Position numbers and translations under genes: made by a program. Positions 1 to 11,437 of a DNA stretch of 64,000 nucleotides are shown one piece after another. Under the pieces are notes generated by a model, which was not told the DNA's origin, ran no database searches, and was given only the letters and a program-made list of their open reading frames with translations. This DNA is from Tigriopus japonicus (Eukaryota; Arthropoda; Copepoda; Harpacticoida; Harpacticidae): the NCBI GenBank assembly GCA_010645155.1, contig CM021323.1:7318250-7382249 (forward strand), in the 5' to 3' direction. The stretch's first letter is position 1. Each line of letters starts with the position of its first letter.

Positions 1-1869
1 TGAATAAGGCTGAGCTTGTTTATCCCCCCTCTTTCGCTTATCCTGGACTTTGGTTGCTTGGATGAAAGTCAACCCAAGCTTCAAAGACCAGATTACGAGC
101 CTTTGTGTGGTCCTGTCTTGAACATGTTCCATGTATTTTGGTCCATTCATATCGTTGACCTTAGACTTTTGGGCCAAGTTTGCTGAACTCCAAATCGAAA
201 GTCAAGGGACCGCGTTGGTTGTTAAAAAAGATGACATTTCCTTGCTTTCAGTGTTCTTTTTGCCACCATGAGCGAGAACATTTTGATGATTCGACCCTTT
301 GAAAATCTGAATAATAACTTTTTGTGAAAGAGTTGGGGCTAAAGCTGATTCCCGAAGTCAGGAATCTAGAACTTGAGGTCAAAATTGTGCTCGAAAAAAG
401 GGGGGGGAGATCTGAACCTTTAGGAGTTTGCTCTTCAGAATATTGATGAGCCATCTTTTAGTGATCTGACCTTGGATCAATGAGAGGTTGTTCTTCGAAC
501 TTCACTGCGGCATGAATTGACGAGATCTCACACCATGCCAGTAAAACTTTAAAGCCTGAGTTGGAGAGACGAGATATTTTTTTTTTATGATTTTTTTGTT
601 TTTTGGCTTTGTGATCCATTTGGGAAAGATGACGTTTTGTCATGTTCTGACGGAATTGAAGCTTTTGTCTCAGCACTTCCGAATCGTCTGAGTTCAAAGT
701 TCGAGACATGATGGTTTGTCAAATATTTGACCACATTGTCTTAGTTTCGTTGTTTCTAAAGTCACGGAAACGAAAGCTTAAGCAATGTTTGAAAAATGAC
801 TGTTTGGCACCAGAATCAATAGAAGGAAACAATCGAAAACAATATCTCATTTTGCAGAAATACTCGAATCATTTGTTTGTCTTTATCATTAAATAAATTT
901 GTGCCTTTGCACGCGACATGAAACATTTCCAATCAAACTACATGTTTGACAATGTCGCCTTTTGAATCCAACAGGAGACACTTGAAGTCTATTTTTGAAT
1001 ATAACCAAAACGAACCAAGCTGTCATGTCCAATGACAATATTCATTTGATCCAACAAAACGATTTACGAATGAGTAATTAGAGGAGCTCTTGTTAATGTC
1101 GAGGTGGATATGTCCAGATATCTGGCAGAAGCAAAAAATCGAGATTTATTGTTTTTTTGCGAGTTAGAAAGGTCATAGGTGAACGCTGGATACATTTTTG
1201 GGCATGGAGAAATGTTATCGATTTGAGACATTTTTCTTTCTTCCTTTTACCTCAGACATTAATTAGCAACAATTATGTATCATATGCTGGCAAAAATAGG
1301 TTTAATGAAATGAATAACGCGATCGCAAAGACAAATGTTTTCATGGCAACTATATTTTTGGTCAAGTTTGTAACACAATCCTGTTCAGTCCATTTTTTTC
1401 TTATTCACAATTTAAGAACGGTTCCAAAGGGAACATTTTTCCATCGATTTTCGAGCAAGATTTCAGTTTGATTTGACTTTTCCAGTAAATTAACTTCAAA
1501 GATTGGAAAGTGCTCAAGCTGTGCTATGAGAAAGGAAATGAAGTGAGCTTAAAACTCTCCGCGTTGATCCACCTTCCTTTTTGTAACAACTCAAAGGAGA
1601 ATCTTCATCAACTACAAATACTAAAACTTTGTGTCAAAAGTCAATTCAAAAACTTGGAACACTTACCAGAACTCGCCATTATGAGAATGCTACAATGCAA
1701 TTTGTGTTTGACCAAGATTGGAGTGTTCTCAATTTGAAGGATCCAATGCACTTTTGGGACAAAGCTCACTCTCATTTGGGGAGCTTTTGAGTGCAGGGTT
1801 AAACCATGACCGTGGCTTCCTATTAGTGCTAATTCATGTTGGAAACTCTTGGATAGAGAAGTAATAGTG
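1..1869. other. No supported gene; AT-rich non-coding
   Basis: Only short ORFs lie here, with no recognisable domain. The most protein-like is a minus-strand ORF at 458-709 rich in Lys, Gln and Arg. I could not find a partner exon, a convincing splice site or a polyadenylation signal for it. The rest is AT-rich sequence without visible repeats. Confidence 0.5.
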
Positions 1870-3001
1870 CACGGTGTTCCGAATGGCGTTTTAGGTTTGA
1901 ATCAAAATACCCAAAGACACCATGGCACTTTTTGGACCCATAATTCAATGGGGAACAACTTTACTTTTATTGTATTATATAAGATTAGGTCCAGGGAAAA
2001 AGTTATATACCTAAAAACCTATTAAATATAACATTTTTTAACAAACTATTTAATCCATATTTAGAGACCATTTAGTTACCTAATGAATTCAAATTGAACA
2101 AAAATTCATTCAGCAACAGCTGAGTTATTTGACTTTGAATGGTCCATTTTTGACCCAAAAAGCCGAAAAACGCTACAGTTATATGAAAAAACAAATTCCC
2201 AAAGATTTCACATAGCTTTTCAATATTGCAAAAATAAATGTTTTTTTTTGAATTTTGGAACTTATGTCAAAATACCTCAAAATAAGAAAAAATATCACTT
2301 AAAAGGTATTTAAAATACATTTTCCATTAAAAAACTTTTGCAGTATCAAAGACACTCAAAGTTGGGTAATAATTTAAAGTTTTGAAGAAATCGGTTAATG
2401 TTTCAAGTTTCGATTTTAGTCCATTTTGAACATGGTCCTTCTAGAAATCGAAATTTTGGATATGACTCTGTTAGACATTTTTATTTGTAATTTTGGCACA
2501 ACACACATCATAGCGTACCCTAAATTGTTTTGAAAATAACTTTCCAAAAATCTTATTTAAGTGCATTTTAAGTGATATTTTTTTCACATTTTGAGCTATT
2601 TTGACATAAGTTCCAAAACTGAAAAAAATCATTTATTTTTGCAATATTGAAAAACTATGTGAAATCTTTGGGAATTTGTTTTTTCATATAACTGTAGCGT
2701 TTTTCGGCTTTTTGGGGTCAAAAATGGACCATTCAAAGTCAAATAACTCAGCTGTTGCTGAATGAATTTTTATTCAATTTGAATTCATTAGGTAACTAAA
2801 TGGTCTCTAAATATGGATTAACTAGTTTGTTAAAAAATGTTATATTTAATAGGTATATAGGTATATAACTTTTTCCCTGGACCTAATCTTATATAATACA
2901 ATAAAAGTAAAGTTGTTCCCCATTGAATCGTGGGTCCAAAAAGTGCCATGGTGTCTTTGGGTATTTTGATTCAAACCTAAAAAGCCATTCGGAACACCGT
3001 G
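1870..3001. mobile_element. Long imperfect palindrome, probable foldback DNA transposon
   Basis: The left end reads CACGGTGTTCCGAATGGC and the right end is its reverse complement. Pairing continues inward for about 440 bp per arm (about 1870-2310 with 2565-3001) with scattered mismatches and small gaps, and leaves a central loop of about 250 bp. No transposase ORF is present, so this is a non-autonomous element or an inverted duplication of one. I saw no clear target-site duplication: the flanks are ...aatagtg on the left and gacggga... on the right, so the superfamily is undecided. Confidence 0.8.
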
Positions 3002-3292
3002 GACGGGAACTAACGAAGGATCTGTTCAATCTGACCCACCCTCTCTACTGCAATAACCAAGATTTTCACCATCTACCGCTACCCAACTGTATCTGCACTG
3101 TCTGTCAATCCCCGCTTCATTTCTTCCATGTGCACTGAGACGTATTCTAGTCAGCTCATCTGTGATATCACTTTCTAGTCGACCATTTTAATGTTTTTCC
3201 CAATTGACATGTCACCACTGCATTTATATGTATTTTTGCATATTTATACGCCCTGACATGACCATGAGTCGCAATAAAACTTATTATTATAA
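3002..3292 (+). repeat. Possible 3' tail of a LINE-like element
   Basis: The segment ends in GCAATAAAACTTATTATTAT, the style of terminus left by 5'-truncated Jockey/CR1-like LINEs. A similar tail is present on the minus strand at about 53.9 kb. No reverse transcriptase motif is left here. It directly abuts the palindromic element. The assignment rests on the tail only. Confidence 0.3.
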
Positions 3293-3818
3293 TTTTGCCT
3301 GAAATTTAGGCATGAGTTGATAATATGAACTTATGCAACATTCGATTTTTTGTGGAATTTCATTGAACATCTTGCACACTATATCCATCTTGATGGCTCC
3401 CTTGTTATTTGTTAACATAAAATCAAGTGTGTCCCGCAAATTGAAGAAGCCGTTATGTTGCTTCATACTTTTTAGCTATTTAATGAAGAATTATTTCTTA
3501 CGTGCATTAGTAAATCACTAGTAATAGTCCCCCAAAAATAGATTGACCGACTATGCTTTCAAAAGCTTTTGAGCAATTGACAAAAATGATTTTTGAAGAA
3601 AAGTTTTCTTTTTTGCTTTTTGGAGCTTGTCAAATAATTTGAAACATATAGCTCAACCTAGCTTCCTAAAGCAAACTGAAAACTTTAAGTCAAACATAAA
3701 ATGAAAAGTCAACTTGGCCCTCTTGTAGAATGTTTGAGGAAATATTTCTAAGAAATAACTTAAAAAATAAAGAATTTATGGGCGAATTGTTGAGAATTGT
3801 CAAGATATTCATGTTCTA
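3293..3818. other. Non-coding spacer
   Basis: AT-rich sequence with one short ORF of no recognisable character. It contains nothing else I can identify. Confidence 0.5.
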
Positions 3819-3824
3819 TTTATT
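3819..3824 (-). terminator. Polyadenylation signal AATAAA for the 60-residue peptide gene
   Basis: The minus strand reads AATAAA 23 bases past the stop codon of the small secreted-peptide ORF (3847-4029). This supports that ORF being a complete short gene. Confidence 0.5.
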
Positions 3825-3846
3825 GTGAAATCAACGTCTTTGTCAG

Positions 3847-4029
3847 TTAAATTAAATAAAATTTCTCACCTTCTTCGGAACTTTGGTGTTTTTCATTCAA
3901 TTTTTGAATGGATGGATGAAATTCATCTCCCTTTCCATTTCCTTTTCCCTGTCCTTTTTTCTGGGCACAACATTCTTGGACTAAAACCAAACTGGCCATG
4001 AAGCCCAACAAAGCAAGTCTGAAATTCAT
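3847..4029 (-). CDS. Small secreted Gly/Lys-rich peptide (60 aa)
   Basis: The 60-residue ORF starts with a clear signal peptide: MNFR, a hydrophobic core LALLGFMASLVLVQ, then ECCAQ with likely cleavage near CCA-Q. The mature part is short, basic and Gly/Lys-rich (QKKGQGKGNGKG) and turns acidic and polar toward the end. A TATA box (4189-4194) and an AATAAA (3819-3824) flank it on the same strand, so a single-exon gene is plausible. A GTGAGA donor-like site also lies at 3869-3864, after GAAGAAG. The ORF could therefore instead be a first exon that splices downstream, and the last few residues would then differ. I recognise no family. An extracellular peptide (neuropeptide-like, antimicrobial or matrix) is only a guess from the signal peptide. 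Confidence 0.55.
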   Translation of the reverse strand: MNFRLALLGFMASLVLVQECCAQKKGQGKGNGKGDEFHPSIQKLNEKHQSSEEGEKFYLI

Positions 4030-4188
4030 TTCTTGTGCAGAAATTTACAACTTATTCAAGATCTGATAATTTCTATCAGATTGAAGAGATGGTATTGCTC
4101 GATTGAAAGTTCAGATGATTGGAAGTCAAATTTGCTCTCCATGCAGTTAATATGGTGAATGACTTCTGCCTCTCTTAGGGACCTTCAA

Positions 4189-4194
4189 TTTATA
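4189..4194 (-). promoter_or_regulatory. Candidate TATA box of the 60-residue peptide gene
   Basis: The minus strand reads GGTATAAATTG 160 bases upstream of the start codon at 4029. The position would allow a 5' UTR of about 130 bases. It is supported only by the motif and its position. Confidence 0.35.
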
Positions 4195-6259
4195 CCTTGG
4201 CATAAAAGATTTAAGACGCATCTGTTTCCGATTATGCCATTGAAAAAACTAATCCCCTGGCAATTCTCAAAACATTTGGTGTTAGACATTATCTAGGTTG
4301 TAAATGACAAATTTGAAACATTGTTTGCTTAATATTTTTTACTTACTTTTCCTGATCAACCCACTATTTAAGAGTTGTGCAGATCTGCCAACAGTAACTC
4401 GTTGGTAGATCAAGGAACATAAAAAAAAAACATTTCATCAATGATTAACTGTCGTTTTATGATTGACTTTCTTTTCAGGGAATCCCATTCCTTGTAGCGG
4501 TAGTAAAAAATCCTCAGACCAATAAAAAAAGGTTAAACAAAAAGTTACAGTTGCAGTTGAGAATGTTAGCTGTCAACGAAAAAAAGGTTGCATTTTCATT
4601 AATTTATAAAACAAATGGTGATATATCCACACATCTTTATTGTGTTTGATGAGACCAATCTCATTTTACTTCTTGGACAGGAAACGGGCCAAAGATTTCC
4701 CTAAACTTATCCTACAAAGTACATCAATATTATTCGGAAATTTTGGACTCATGCACGCAACCATTTTTCAGCTGTTGTCCCGCGAAAAGCTGAGTTCTTT
4801 GTATAAGGACTGTGCCGCTTTGAAATAGGTGCTTTTTCCCCAGTGTGATGAACTTTATTCTAATAGTGCTGCGTCGTCATATTTTAGAATGTAAAAAAAC
4901 GATTATTTCTTACATTTTTTCAAGGGATCTTTTTCTTGGTTCCCTTTGCATGATATGAATCGATTAAACATCTTGATTCTGGACTTCAAGAAATGATTTA
5001 TATGGTATTTGAGTTTTTGAAAATCATTGATTGCGTCATGCTGCCAGTACATAAAAAACTGAGGACATTTTTACTTCAATGAAACAGTGATTTCTTCCTA
5101 GGAAATGAGTTCTACCGAAAGCAGTCCTCCAATCGTGATTGATTTGGAATCTACAATGGTTAACTTGAAGTCATGAGAAAAAAATGAACATATGTATCAA
5201 TCATGAACGTTTGAATTTGAACTTCAAAATGAAGCAACCACCAAACCTCGGACTTATCTCATAATTCCGATCCGACTGCAATTTCTTCCATGGGCCCAAC
5301 ATGACCATTTCCACATTTTTTTAATTGCAAAGGTGTCAGAATCTTATTTCTGCAGCTGAGACTTTTGTGTTGGGTCTGATTCATTTTACATTCGGTGTTC
5401 CAAATTAGATCCAAGTTTTGTTGTTATAGGGTGTTTATTGCTTTGTAGCGTAATTAAAAAGTCTTGATGAAACATCACAGAATTTGTTGTTCCATCACTC
5501 TGAAATAAGTATGAAATATCTGTAGCTGCCACTCCGGTTTTAGGCAAACACTTGATGTCATCAGATCGACGGCTAATAGATATCTGTGCTTTTGTGTGGA
5601 GCAAAGTGTGTGCGTCCCATGATGCATTTTTTATGGATCCATAATCTCTGTTTGACATACACGTTGTAAAACAGTTCAATCGCAAAAAAATGAATAAAAC
5701 AGAGAAGTCAGAACGAAGATTCATCTCGTGTTCTAAAACGAGGAATTGTTTCCTTTGCTGCACATACTACTATTCGTCATTGCTTATTTTATGGCTCTCA
5801 TGTGAAAATGATAGTTTTAATGAATTCAGAGAAAGTCGTGTTTAAAGAAAGTATTTTGAAACATACTTCTTTTTTGGTTATTTAAGTAACTATCTGATGC
5901 TCTAATTTCACTTCAACTACATACTATTTAAATCACGATGAAGAGATTTACCGAAATAAGTGTGAAAATTACAAAAAAAAAAACATATAAGAACATGACC
6001 AAAAGGCAAATGGCGCTTCTTTAGACAATTTAATGAAACAATCTATTCGATTCGTCGATTTGAAAAATTGAAAGTCCGGCCTTTTCTACACAATTTATAC
6101 TCATGATGAAGATTCACGCTGGTTGATCTTCAAATGACCTCCATCAAACACTAAAAATGGGAATGGTGACGCGTTATACGTATATTTTACTTAATAATAA
6201 GTTACGTAAGTATTCATTGGCTATAAATTACACAGTAATCAGTAGCGGATCATTAACAA
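4195..6259. other. No supported gene
   Basis: AT-rich sequence. The longest ORF (5386-5763, minus, 125 aa) has no recognisable domain, signal peptide or splice context. I saw no structured repeat. Confidence 0.45.
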
Positions 6260-7856
6260 TTAAAATTGGGGCATCTGGAATGGCTTGATTTGAACCACAA
6301 AGTTGGGCAACGTGGTGGATTCTGAACCAGTATTACTTCCGTACATTTGTCCGCTGAAAAAATCGTGCTTTCGATTGTTTGGACGAGAGTAAAATGGATT
6401 ACTCTTAAAATGGTCGGGAATATCTGTTGATACATAAGTGGGCGACGAGGTTGCCGCTTCTCCGCTTGTTGCGTCTTTGCTAGGTTTGTTGTTTTGATGG
6501 CTTCTTTCCTCAAATCCACCCCCGTACTCATTATAGCTCACATATTCGTCATCTAGGGAGTTATCATGGCTACTTGATGGTAGTTCAAAGGTCTCATCAG
6601 TGTTCCCAATGCCAATGTCATCATGGTGTCCAAGCTCATGATGATCGGAGCCATCCAAACTGAGAGGAATGGCTCCGTGGCCATGGTGATCATCTACCAA
6701 ATGCCCTTCTTCATGATGACTGATATGATCATCACCACTCTCCAAATGAAGAGAACCATGAACTCCATTGCTATAGGTCTCTGTGGAAAGGTCAGGATGG
6801 GACTCATGTTCTTGATATGCAGAGTGATCATCGGAACCGTAATCGTGACCTTCAATATGATCCGAATGGCCATAGCCACCTCCTCCTCCACAAATCTTTC
6901 TTGGAACTTGCTTTGCCACCTGAGTATGACATATTGTTAAAGAATCTGGAGAGGAAATTTACTTTTAAAGATGTTTTTAGCACACTTTTACCTGTCTCTT
7001 CTTAGTTGATGGAACCGATTTGCAGACCTTCTTAGGGACACTTTTGCACAGTTTCTTGGGGACATCCTTTGGGGTGTGAACTGGGATATTGGCACATTCC
7101 TTTTTGGGCACAGAAGCGCAGTGTTTCTTGGGAATCTTTTTTGGGATGTTCACACAATGTGATTTGGCCACCTTATGACACTTCTTTTGAGGCACTTTTC
7201 TTGGAATCTGAAATGTCAAGAGGCAATAAATTAGCATTGAATTTGTCAGCATCATGTTTGCTGTACCTTTTTAGGTAAGGATTGACATTTTTTGGTGGGC
7301 ACATGATCACATTTCTTCTTTTTGTGATACCCATAGCCCACATCTTTGCATTTTTCCACATACACATGCCCACATTTCTTCTCATATTTAGTGTCATAAA
7401 CAGTTTTATAGAAGGTTAGACACTGGAAAAGAAAATACATCAATTAACCTGGGCTCAACTCCAAAAATCATCAACCACAAAAACCCCTACCTTTGTGTCA
7501 AAGCTCACATCACACTTCTTCTCAAAAATGGTGTCATAACTGGTATGACATTTGGGCACATAGGACACGTCACATTTTTTCTGGTATTTTGTGACAAACT
7601 TGGTCTCATAAACAGTTTTACAAGATTTCTTGTAACTCGTTGAGCATTTGTCCACATACACTGTGTCATGGATTGTGTCATAGACGGTCACATATTTGGT
7701 CACGCAACTCTTTCCATAACCGTCTCTAGGTTGCGCTGGAGGCTCCAGTTCTTTTGCTTCTGCTTGGGCAGGTTCCTCTTTGGTTCCTTTCACAATGAGC
7801 CACAAACATGAGCATAGTAAAAATCGATGAAAATGCGGGTTCCAAAAATGGAGCAT
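6260..7856 (-). CDS. Secreted Cys/Tyr/Lys-repeat protein with acidic His-rich C-terminus (four exons, about 465 aa)
   Basis: Four coding exons join in phase 0 with good GT-AG sites: 7491-7856, 7267-7422, 6992-7207 and 6260-6919. Exon 1 begins with a signal-like segment (hydrophobic core FLLCSCLWLIV) and then carries repeats of Tyr-x-Thr and Lys-Cys (for example KYVTVYDTIHDTVYVDKC). Exon 2 continues this with extra Lys and His. Exon 3 is a different repeat built on PKKxC (IPKKIPKKHC, VPKKEC, VPKKLC, VPKKVC). Exon 4 is Gly/His/Asp/Ser-rich with many HD, DH and HE pairs. The layout suggests an extracellular structural or cuticle/matrix-type protein, perhaps cross-linked through Cys or Tyr and metal-binding through His; that role is inferred from composition. 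I do not recognise a named family. The start at 7856 is chosen because the hydrophobic leader follows it directly. A further 5' non-coding exon is possible. Confidence 0.8.
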
Positions 7857-9951
7857 TCTTGGTTTGTCAAATCTTGGGCGTTTTTCTATTGGAAAAAGAG
7901 GATTTCTTTTTAGAACAGATTAGTTTCCAATGTTTGTTACAATCGGTTGTGCCAACTCAAATTTGAGAGATTGAGAAACTACTTCAAATGCTGAAGTTGT
8001 TTTGTGATTTTTTTTAGTCGCATTTTTTGTGCTGTAAGTGCTTACAACTGTGTAAATTCTTTTTCCATGAATGACTAACCAACTAAAATTTTACAACCTG
8101 CTTCATAGATGTTTAAGCCGATAGAATCAATGTTTTGTTATTTTTGGATTTAGCTGAATAATACATTTCTTGTCAATCCAGATTAAATTTGGCAAACCAG
8201 ACTTGGATATTTATTTACTCTATTTTTCGGTAATTTGTTTCAACAAGTCACTTTCAGTTTTTTTGCCCCATTGTGGTAAATAATAAAGTATCTCTTTAGC
8301 CTGAGTTACCAAAAATATCTAGTTACAATATCACCAGTAATAAAAATCTCGAAAAAAATATTAGTCGACAAAATGGATCCACCGAAAACTAAAAGCTATT
8401 AACCTATCCAGAGACGTTCTATACTCACAAAGGAATTCTTCAAATTTTCATTTGAAAAGTTTTGTGCCTTCAGCTCCATAGGCATAAAATTGTGAAATAT
8501 CCATTTGACGTTTAGTGGATTATGAATAAATATTGCGTAATTTTAAATGATTTGATTTCCTTTCTTTCTGTCATCATGCACATAAAGATACATAGAAATT
8601 AAGTTTGTTAAGAAGTAAAAAATATAAGTTTTCTAACAATTTTGCTACTTTTTCTACTTGGACCAAAAAGAAATGATTGCATTAGGTATAACTGATCAAT
8701 GACGCTTACCTGATGTATCTAAAAAAGGTTGCAAGTTTGGTCTTGATGATGAATCTTAACTCATGCTTTGTACTGTTTGTCTCACTGAACTAATACCATG
8801 ATCACTTCTATCAATGTTTCTCTGAGTGCGTTGGCGTTCACATCAATTACTCAACTGACCAGACCTATGAAATGTTGCCGTTCTTTATAGATCTTTTGAC
8901 ATTTGATGCCAACGTGAACCCTGAAAGTCCTCTCTTTCATTTTAATGCAGTTACTGTGCAGTTTTTCCCCCTCTTTTTCCAAAACTTCTTTCATTTCATT
9001 TCCTTTGAGCCAAAGTCAAAACGAGTCCACCATGCCAAAACTGACAATGGACTACTTAATCACTTTGAAATAGTGGAGTAGACATATTTATAGAAAAGAA
9101 TTACGTGGAAAACAGTGAAACATTTGAAATATGACACAAGAAGAGAATGTGACACAAATCTGACAAGAAATTGGTTGGAGTTCTTCTAATATGTTTTTTT
9201 TAAATCTGAAAGTTGCATGAGGATTTCATGAACTTGATCCTTTTGCTAAACAATATTGGGTTTTATCCAGAAGTAAAACAATTGATATCTTGATTATTGT
9301 GACTTAGTGATTCATACTAATGCCACATCAACCAGTGCTTACAAACTCATTGATTGCTCTTTGTAGTTGCATTATTATCATTTTAACAATGTTTTAATAA
9401 TCCATTACAAAAAAATGTATATTTCTAAGCTTGATTCTTATAGGGTCTATTGTTGAAATACTAAAAAAAGAAGTTTTGGTCAGCTTTATTTTACAAAATG
9501 GAAAACGAGAGCAAAAAAATTCTCAATACAAATCAATCTTGTAGGCAGCCATTGCTTGAATTTGTCTGCAGAAATTATCCAATTAAAAGTGAAATGCAAA
9601 GGAATTGCAAGTTTAAATTTCAAAAAAACGACAGGGCTAATTTACAGTTTCCATCTGTCCACACTACTCATTATCAGTGTCTTTCTATATAAGATGCTAC
9701 AGCCTACAGTCAAGACATGAAAAATACTCAAAGCAGATAAATTTCTTCCCAATAAATATTTTTGCTGCTGGCAAAAACTTAATAAAATACCAGTAGAAAA
9801 ACTATTCATTTAAGAATAATTTTTGCCTTTGATCAACACTATTCTTATTCTCAACTTCAAATGTGTTGAACACTATTTGATCCCATAATATTAAATGTTA
9901 AAAAAATATCTAAAAGTCATGATTTAATTTTGTATATTAAATAGTTTAGTG
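7857..9951. other. Upstream region of the repeat-protein gene; no other gene seen
   Basis: AT-rich sequence with a few ORFs of 60-70 codons and no recognisable motif. It probably includes the promoter of the Cys/Tyr/Lys-repeat gene. A CCAAT-like motif lies just upstream of 7856 on the minus strand, but I saw no TATA box. Confidence 0.4.
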
Positions 9952-10190
9952 CAAGGGTCGGCAATCATTTTTGGGTCAAGGCCCACGAAATTTCATTCCT
10001 GTTGTCAGGGACCCACTGGACAGGCTCAGGGTTCCACAAATTAGCAATCAAAGAGCTTTGGACCCACAAGTACAGTACTATGGATGGCTCTCAGGCCCAC
10101 TATTTTGGACTTTCGCCATAGCTCCTGGGCCCACCAACGACCACCCTTGGGCCCACATTTGGGCCGCGGCCCACCGGTTGCCGACCCCTG
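9952..10190. mobile_element. hAT-type MITE (239 bp)
   Basis: The terminal inverted repeats are CAAGGGTCGGCAATC on the left and, as the reverse complement of the right end, CAGGGGTCGGCAACC. This is a common hAT-type terminus. The interior is rich in GGCCCAC words. The 8-bp flanks gtttagtg (9944-9951) and gtctaatg (10191-10198) match at 6 of 8 positions, as expected for an aged hAT target-site duplication. The two ORFs that cross it are accidental. Confidence 0.8.
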
Positions 10191-10223
10191 GTCTAATGGA
10201 AACCCCACCTTGAACGGCGCCAT
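10184..10223. repeat. 40-bp target-site duplication of the SINE, 3'-side copy
   Basis: It is identical over 40 bases to 10611-10650. It contains the last seven bases of the hAT MITE plus its right flank, so the SINE integrated exactly at the MITE edge after the MITE was in place. Confidence 0.85.
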
Positions 10224-10610
10224 TTTTGTTTGTTTGTTTGTTGAGGAGTCAGAACGCAGCTTTGCAGCTGCGATCTGATAGAGGCTGTCCGCCATATGGG
10301 GATATTGCCGCTCCACTTGGACAAGCTAACAAGCAAGCATTAATTTTTACCTCACCCTCGGGAATGACCCCAGGTTCGCCCATTTAAGCCGTCAAGGGCC
10401 GTGACTTCTGCATGTAACTTAATACCACAGGTCACTAGGACTCGGCAAGCCCGGGATCGAACCGGGGCTTGCCTAGTATTTGGCATTGAAAGACAGTTCA
10501 ATGCTAAATTTTGACTCCGAAGAGTTGAGTTTTGAGGGTGGCAGTCAGCCGGGATCGAACCCCAGCCATCTGCACGACAAACCGACGCAGTACGCACTAC
10601 GCCATGCCTC
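10224..10610 (-). mobile_element. tRNA-derived SINE (387 bp) with two B-box-like modules and a (CAAA)n tail
   Basis: Read on the minus strand from 10610, the element starts with GAGGCATGGCGTAGTGCG (A-box-like). About 50 bases later it has GGTTCGATCCC (B box), the arrangement of a tRNA-derived RNA polymerase III promoter. A second GGTTCGATCCC sits about 100 bases further on, inside a hairpin (GCAAGCCCCGGTTCGATCCC followed by GGGCTTGCC). The element therefore looks like a fusion of two tRNA-like units. It ends in an AACAAACAAACAAACAAAA tail and has a perfect 40-bp target duplication on both sides (10184-10223 and 10611-10650). Both features fit LINE-driven retroposition. Confidence 0.85.
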
Positions 10611-10650
10611 ACCCCTGGTCTAATGGAAACCCCACCTTGAACGGCGCCAT
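10611..10650. repeat. 40-bp target-site duplication of the SINE, 5'-side copy
   Basis: Exact copy of 10184-10223 on the other side of the SINE. The perfect identity suggests a fairly recent insertion. Confidence 0.85.
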
Positions 10651-11265
10651 GTACACCCAGAATTAGATCCAGTTAAAACAACCATTGTGCTCACAATAAA
10701 GATTATTAATATAAGAAAAAAATATTGGATTCAAAATAAAATCCATTGTTGACTGTTCTAACAAATAATTTTCTTTCATCCAATTTTGACACATTTTTGG
10801 TGAGGGATGAGTTTTGTGCCACATCCATGATTTTCTAGAAGTACACATACCTCTTCTCCTTGTCAAATTTTCCAGATCAACTAACCTCATGATAATGGTA
10901 CTTAGTACTCCTCGTTGAGGTTCATTTGGGTGGAAGTGTCCCGTCATCATTGCATCTCTTCTTTTCTTCCCTTTCAGTTTCATTTCAGGGAGTGAGCCAA
11001 ATCTGAAGTTCAACAACGGTCTCTCTCTTAGATCCATAATCGACCTTGAATCCCTCATTAGCTTAGTTTCAACGTTCAGTCGCGATGCATTAATTCAGAG
11101 CAAAGAGATCTATCTTCGTTTTGCTTCAGATCTTGACATTGAACTTTTGCACTCGAACTCGGAAATGACTTCAAACACGACCCCCAGGGTTAAAACTTTG
11201 AAACAAAAACACAAAAATAAGAGTCATCTCCATGAGAAGTAATGAATGGTTAAAGGTTTCATTGC
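10651..11265. other. Spacer between the SINE and the Sec24 3' end
   Basis: It contains a 131-codon minus-strand ORF (10663-11058) rich in Met, Arg and Lys, with no recognisable domain. I consider that ORF unsupported. The region lies past the Sec24 polyadenylation signal. Confidence 0.4.
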
Positions 11266-11271
11266 TTTATT
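11266..11271 (-). terminator. Polyadenylation signal AATAAA of Sec24
   Basis: The minus strand reads TTCAATAAAGC, 167 bases past the Sec24 stop codon (11438-11440). This gives a short 3' UTR. Confidence 0.7.
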
Positions 11272-11437
11272 GAACTAAAAATCATAGCGTGAATTTGTGA
11301 AATTATCACCCCCGGTAGTTTTTGTTGTTGTTCTTTGCCTCCGTTGTTGTTGTTTTTCCGCACATTTCTTGGTCTTCGGGATTTGTTTGGTTCGTTCAAA
11401 ATCGATTCATTGCTCCGACATCATTGTATCGGTATCT

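Noticed and set aside
458..709. Minus-strand Lys/Gln-rich ORF (83 codons)
   Set aside because: It could be a first exon, but no partner exon, reliable donor or polyadenylation signal was found.
10440..10575. Two tRNA-like GGTTCGATCCC modules
   Set aside because: They lack a complete cloverleaf and sit inside a SINE with a (CAAA)n tail and target duplication, so they are not tRNA genes.
10663..11058. 131-codon minus-strand ORF downstream of Sec24
   Set aside because: It lies past the Sec24 polyadenylation signal, with no domain or promoter signal; chance is the simplest explanation.
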